DNA from: Gammaproteobacteria bacterium
GTDB lineage: Bacteria > Pseudomonadota > Gammaproteobacteria > Competibacterales > Competibacteraceae
Reading direction: 5' to 3'
Length of the DNA: 10,222 nucleotides
Assembly: GCA_020047885.1 (NCBI GenBank)
Contig: JAIFNF010000162.1
Location: 1-10,222, forward strand
Part shown: positions 6,982 to 10,222 of the stretch, in pieces
Numbering within the stretch: position 1 is the first letter of the stretch
Layout of the letters: each line of letters opens with the position of its first letter
Position numbers and translations under genes: made by a program
The notes under the pieces: generated by a model
What the model was told of the DNA's origin: nothing
The model's database searches: none
What the model saw: only the letters and a program-made list of their open reading frames with translations

Positions 6982-9900
6982 TGTGGCGCAATCTGGCTTT
7001 GTTGATAGTCCTGTGGATGCCAGGGTGGATGCTGGCGGCGCAACCCGATGCATCCGTTGTGGCATCGACCGATCCGGCCAAAGTCAGCGAACAGCAGGCG
7101 GCGCGTCGGCAGGCGCTGGACAAGGATCGGGAAACTATCGAGCGCAGTCGGCTGGATCTACAAGCGCAAATCGCAGATCTGCCTGGGCAGATGGAGAGCC
7201 TGCGCCCGGAGCAGATTAACGAAGCACTGTTTGAACAAACGGCGCTGGACGTGAAATCGGCGTGGCTGCATCAGGAAACTGCCGCCACCGAGTTAAATAA
7301 TGCGGAACGTCGTATTCAGGAACTGCAAAAGGCCATTGCCGATCTCGAAGCGCGTGAGCAATTGCTGAAAAATCCAGCCAAGGACGGCGTGGACGGCGCG
7401 GCGGATCGTGCCGCAGAGTTGCAGAAAACCAGTCAGATGCTGGGCCAGCAACGCACTGAACTGGAACTGGAATCCCTCAATCTCGCCAATTTGCGGGCGC
7501 AGAGTGCGACCGCCAAACTGCGGCTGACCCTGGTGACGCAGTGGCAGGAGCGGGTGGAACGGATGTACCGGCAGCGCCAGGAGCAGTCCCGGCAGGACGC
7601 CCAGGCCGAATTGATCAGTCGGCTGCAAACCGACCTCACCACCTTGCAGGATCGCGCCAATACCCTGAAGCAGCGACTCGCCAAGGAACGTGGCTCACTG
7701 TCGCTCGCTGCCTGGCAGCGGCTGGAAACCGAACTGCGCACCCTGGATGAGCAAATCAATCTGCGCACCCAGGATCGCTCGCTGGCGGAAGTCGGCGCGA
7801 CCCTAGCGCGGTTGAATGACCTGCTGAAAAAGACCGAAGCACCACCCGACGAACTGCAACAGGCATTGAAGCAACTGGAGACTGCCGCTGCCGATCTGCG
7901 CCGCACCGACGAGTTATTGCAGCAGAAAATCAGTCTCTACGCCCAACAGCGCCAAGTCATCGAACGGCGTGGTCATCTCACCGGCGTCAACCGGCGCTTG
8001 CGCGATGAGGAAGCGCAATTAATCGATCAGTTACTGGCGGAATTGAACCAGCGTACTGAGCAAGTGCAAAACCAGCGGATGCAACTGGATACGGTTGAGG
8101 GGCAGTTGACGCAGTACTACCAGGATCGGCTGCATCAGGACTTGTTTACCCGCAAGCGCTACCCGGACAGTGCCGAAGCCTGGGGGCAACTCTGGCAGGA
8201 TTTGGTCACCGTGCCACGGGTGCTGTTTTATCAGGTGCGCCTGAGCGGCGAATCGGCATTCAACGCTCTGCTGGACCAACCGCTGTGGGGCGGGTTGCGC
8301 TTGCTGGCTTTGGAAGCGGCGCTGATTTGGCTGGTGTTGAAGACCTGGCACAAGTTGCGACAGACAGCCCAGCGGATGCGCGAGGAAGAGGCTGATCAAA
8401 ATGACAGCTTCTTGCGCCGACTGATTCATTTGTGGTTGCGATTAGCCCGGGATAATCTGCTGGGTGCGGGTTCAGCGGCGGCGTTAGGGTTGTTGCTGTG
8501 GCTGATTGAAGCGCCGCAACCGGGTTTTGGTATTTTGATGACCCTGGCGCTGGTCTGGGTGGGCATCAAACTCCCGATCAGTCTGGCCTGGCTGTTGTTG
8601 GCTTCACCCCGACTGCCCGAAGAAGAACGGCAATGGCCACTCTACCGTCAGCTGTTCTGGACGCTGACCGGCGGCGGGGTACTGGGGGCGCTGGTCATTC
8701 TGGTGCATTTGAGCGACCTGCCCGACAGCGTCGCCCATGTCTTCGACCGACTGTTCATGCTGTACTGGTTTTGGGCTTTTGTGCCGGGAATGCGGATTCG
8801 CCGGTTGATTATGGACCGGCTGGGCGCGGTGTATGGCGACCGGATGTGGTTTGCCATGTTGCGCTTTGGCAGTCTGCTGTTGCCGATGTCGCTGTTGGGC
8901 GCTGCGATCCTGGGTCTGCTGGGCTATCCCCAACTGGCCTGGCTGGTGGCCGGCCACCTGCTGATCCTGATCGCGGTGCTGGTCGGTGCGCTGTTGCTGC
9001 GTAGCCTGTTGAACGATCTGGTGGTGGCGTTGAAGAACTACGCCGTCGCCCACTCCGGTTATGGCCTGCTCTGGACGCAGGATGTCATTGCGCCACTGCA
9101 TCGGATTACCAATCTGTTGTTATTCCTGGGCGCGGGATTGACGGTATTTCGGGCGTATGGCTGGACCGGGGAATCCGCGGTGATGACCTCGATTTGGCGG
9201 TTTCTGGAACAGCCACTGTTCACGGTTGGCCGGGCGGACATTACGCTTTGGCGGATCGCGCTGACCACGACCTTGTTACTGCTGGTGATCTGGTTCGGGC
9301 AGTGGAGTCGGGCAGTCACCTACCGCTGGCTGTTCTCGCGGATGGGCGATCTGGGCGTGCGGCATAGCTTGTCGGTATTCACTCAATATGCAGTGGTGCT
9401 GATTGGCCTGATCGTGATTCTGCGCGTTATCGGCATTGATCTGACGACGCTGGCGGTATTCGCTGGAGCGGTGGGCGTCGGTCTGGGTCTGGGATTGAAG
9501 GATTTGGCCAATAATTTCATCAGCGGGCTGTTCCTGCTGATTGAGCGGCCTTTGCGCAGTGGTGATATTGTGAAGATTGGTGCCCACGAAGGTGAGGTGT
9601 CGAGCATCGGGATGCGGTCACTGAGTCTGCGCACGTTCGATAATCAGATGGTGATTATTCCCAATTCGGCAGTCACTGGCGAGGCGTTTACGAACTGGAC
9701 GCATCAGGATCGGGTGTTGCGGACCATGCTGGTCATCGGCGTCAGCTACGATTCCGATCCACATGCTGCCAAGGCGATTATTGAGCGTACCATGGGTGAA
9801 CATGAGGCGGTGCTGAAAGAACCGGAGCCGTCGGTAATATTGTGGGAATTTGCCGATTCTGCGGTCAGTTTCCGCGTTTACTTTTTCGTGGACATTGGCC

Positions 9901-10070
9901 AGAACAGCGGTTTGAAGACCCGCGATCAGATTCTGTTCACGATTTGGGATCGCTTCAAGGATCGCTTCAAAGACGCCGGCATTAGTATCCCTTACCCACA
10001 GCGCGATCTGTATATCAAGGCATGGCCGGAAACGGGTGGGTCAGCGGGTTTAACGCAGCATAACCCCTGA
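6981..10070 (+). CDS. MscK/MscM-type large mechanosensitive channel (MscS family)
   Basis: This 1029-residue inner-membrane channel belongs to the large MscS family, which opens under membrane tension to release solutes after osmotic downshock. A signal peptide is likely at 1-20 (MWRNLALLIVLWMPGWMLAA). Residues about 35-385 form a long Gln/Glu/Arg/Leu-rich, coiled-coil-like periplasmic domain, as in E. coli MscK and MscM, which are only slightly longer. About eleven hydrophobic segments follow from about 435 to 856. The last is the Gly/Ala-rich pore helix, AVFAGAVGVGLGLGLKDL (825-842) running into NNFISGLFLL. The MscS beta domain contains ERPLRSGDIVKIG (855-867), VIIPNSAVTGE (891-901) and VSYDSDPHAAK (921-931), and the C-terminal vestibule ends in GISIPYPQRDLY (1000-1011). 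The sequence does not say whether it is the K-regulated MscK or the MscM type. The ATG at 6981 overlaps the holC stop, and GGAG at 6963-6966 is distant, which suggests coupled translation. Confidence 0.93.
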   Translation: MWRNLALLIVLWMPGWMLAAQPDASVVASTDPAKVSEQQAARRQALDKDRETIERSRLDLQAQIADLPGQMESLRPEQINEALFEQTALDVKSAWLHQETAATELNNAERRIQELQKAIADLEAREQLLKNPAKDGVDGAADRAAELQKTSQMLGQQRTELELESLNLANLRAQSATAKLRLTLVTQWQERVERMYRQRQEQSRQDAQAELISRLQTDLTTLQDRANTLKQRLAKERGSLSLAAWQRLETELRTLDEQINLRTQDRSLAEVGATLARLNDLLKKTEAPPDELQQALKQLETAAADLRRTDELLQQKISLYAQQRQVIERRGHLTGVNRRLRDEEAQLIDQLLAELNQRTEQVQNQRMQLDTVEGQLTQYYQDRLHQDLFTRKRYPDSAEAWGQLWQDLVTVPRVLFYQVRLSGESAFNALLDQPLWGGLRLLALEAALIWLVLKTWHKLRQTAQRMREEEADQNDSFLRRLIHLWLRLARDNLLGAGSAAALGLLLWLIEAPQPGFGILMTLALVWVGIKLPISLAWLLLASPRLPEEERQWPLYRQLFWTLTGGGVLGALVILVHLSDLPDSVAHVFDRLFMLYWFWAFVPGMRIRRLIMDRLGAVYGDRMWFAMLRFGSLLLPMSLLGAAILGLLGYPQLAWLVAGHLLILIAVLVGALLLRSLLNDLVVALKNYAVAHSGYGLLWTQDVIAPLHRITNLLLFLGAGLTVFRAYGWTGESAVMTSIWRFLEQPLFTVGRADITLWRIALTTTLLLLVIWFGQWSRAVTYRWLFSRMGDLGVRHSLSVFTQYAVVLIGLIVILRVIGIDLTTLAVFAGAVGVGLGLGLKDLANNFISGLFLLIERPLRSGDIVKIGAHEGEVSSIGMRSLSLRTFDNQMVIIPNSAVTGEAFTNWTHQDRVLRTMLVIGVSYDSDPHAAKAIIERTMGEHEAVLKEPEPSVILWEFADSAVSFRVYFFVDIGQNSGLKTRDQILFTIWDRFKDRFKDAGISIPYPQRDLYIKAWPETGGSAGLTQHNP

Positions 10071-10222
10071 TCGCGGTTTTCTGCCCGGCCCGGTGAGGCG
10101 AGTCATTAGGTGATTTCCGGCAAAATCCCCCCCGACCCCCCTTTTACGAAGGGGGGAGGTGAACGCTTATATTGTGCAAGCATATCGGGTAGCGTTCTGG
10201 TTCATTTACTTGAGGATTTCCT
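10071..10222. other. Non-coding tail after the channel gene
   Basis: These 152 bases contain no supportable gene. Apart from the C6/G6 palindrome, the only hint is GAGGA at 10212-10216, placed 6 bases before the window edge. It could be the ribosome site of a plus-strand gene that starts just outside. No convincing promoter or terminator is visible. Confidence 0.3.
10136..10156. repeat. C6/G6 palindromic element
   Basis: CCCCCCTT (10136-10143) and AAGGGGGG (10149-10156) form a perfect 8-bp inverted repeat around the 5-base loop TTACG. It is preceded by a further C-run (10127-10133, seven C) separated by GA. On the plus strand no T-run follows, so it is not a classical intrinsic terminator for the channel gene ending at 10070. 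It resembles the short dispersed palindromes found between genes in many bacteria. Being dispersed cannot be shown from one copy. Confidence 0.5.

Noticed and set aside
9948..9971. Tandem 12-base repeat (GATCGCTTCAAG/A) encoding DRFK twice in the channel
   Set aside because: At first it looked like an insertion. Residues 990-1001 align without a gap to the ERIKREFDAAGI helix of E. coli MscS, so the length is normal and the repeat is likely incidental.
1..10222. Defence system, prophage, toxin-antitoxin or biosynthetic cluster
   Set aside because: Every substantial gene belongs to a known core or envelope family, and no mobile-element or defence motif was seen on either strand.

Overview
The window looks like ordinary chromosomal core sequence from a GC-rich gammaproteobacterium. 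The evidence is the divergent pair lptG-lptF / pepA-holC, an arrangement typical of that class, together with a TolC-type outer-membrane channel and a DNA polymerase III chi subunit. The genus cannot be fixed from the sequence. Coding density is very high. I found no rRNA, tRNA, CRISPR array, insertion sequence or phage gene.

Left part (about 1-2760, plus strand): a divergent protein-L-isoaspartate methyltransferase-like protein, then tolC with a clear signal peptide, then a small RDD-family membrane protein starting at the end of tolC. The close spacing suggests one transcript. The RDD gene runs tail to tail into lptG, and their 3' ends overlap by 25 bases.

Middle part (about 2735-4895, minus strand): lptF followed by lptG, joined by a TGATG stop/start overlap. 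These are the two inner-membrane permease subunits of the lipopolysaccharide exporter. As given, lptG carries a one-base frameshift near 3139. Restoring one base gives a normal full-length protein, so it is either a sequencing or assembly error or a recent disabling mutation in a gene that is normally essential.

Right part (about 5036-10070, plus strand): pepA (leucyl aminopeptidase), holC (Pol III chi) and a 1029-residue MscK/MscM-type mechanosensitive channel. Both junctions are TGATG overlaps, so the three genes are probably translationally coupled. The channel sits where valS follows holC in E. coli. The 140 bases between lptF and pepA must hold both divergent promoters. The last 152 bases contain a C6/G6 palindromic element and are otherwise non-coding.

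Functionally the region is dominated by cell-envelope genes: LPS export, outer-membrane efflux, osmotic release and a membrane protein of unknown role. PepA and HolC are the housekeeping exceptions. I see no convincing undescribed system. The points most worth checking are the lptG frameshift, the substituted active-site position in the methyltransferase, the Asp-to-Asn change in the TolC aperture motif, and the holC-channel coupling.
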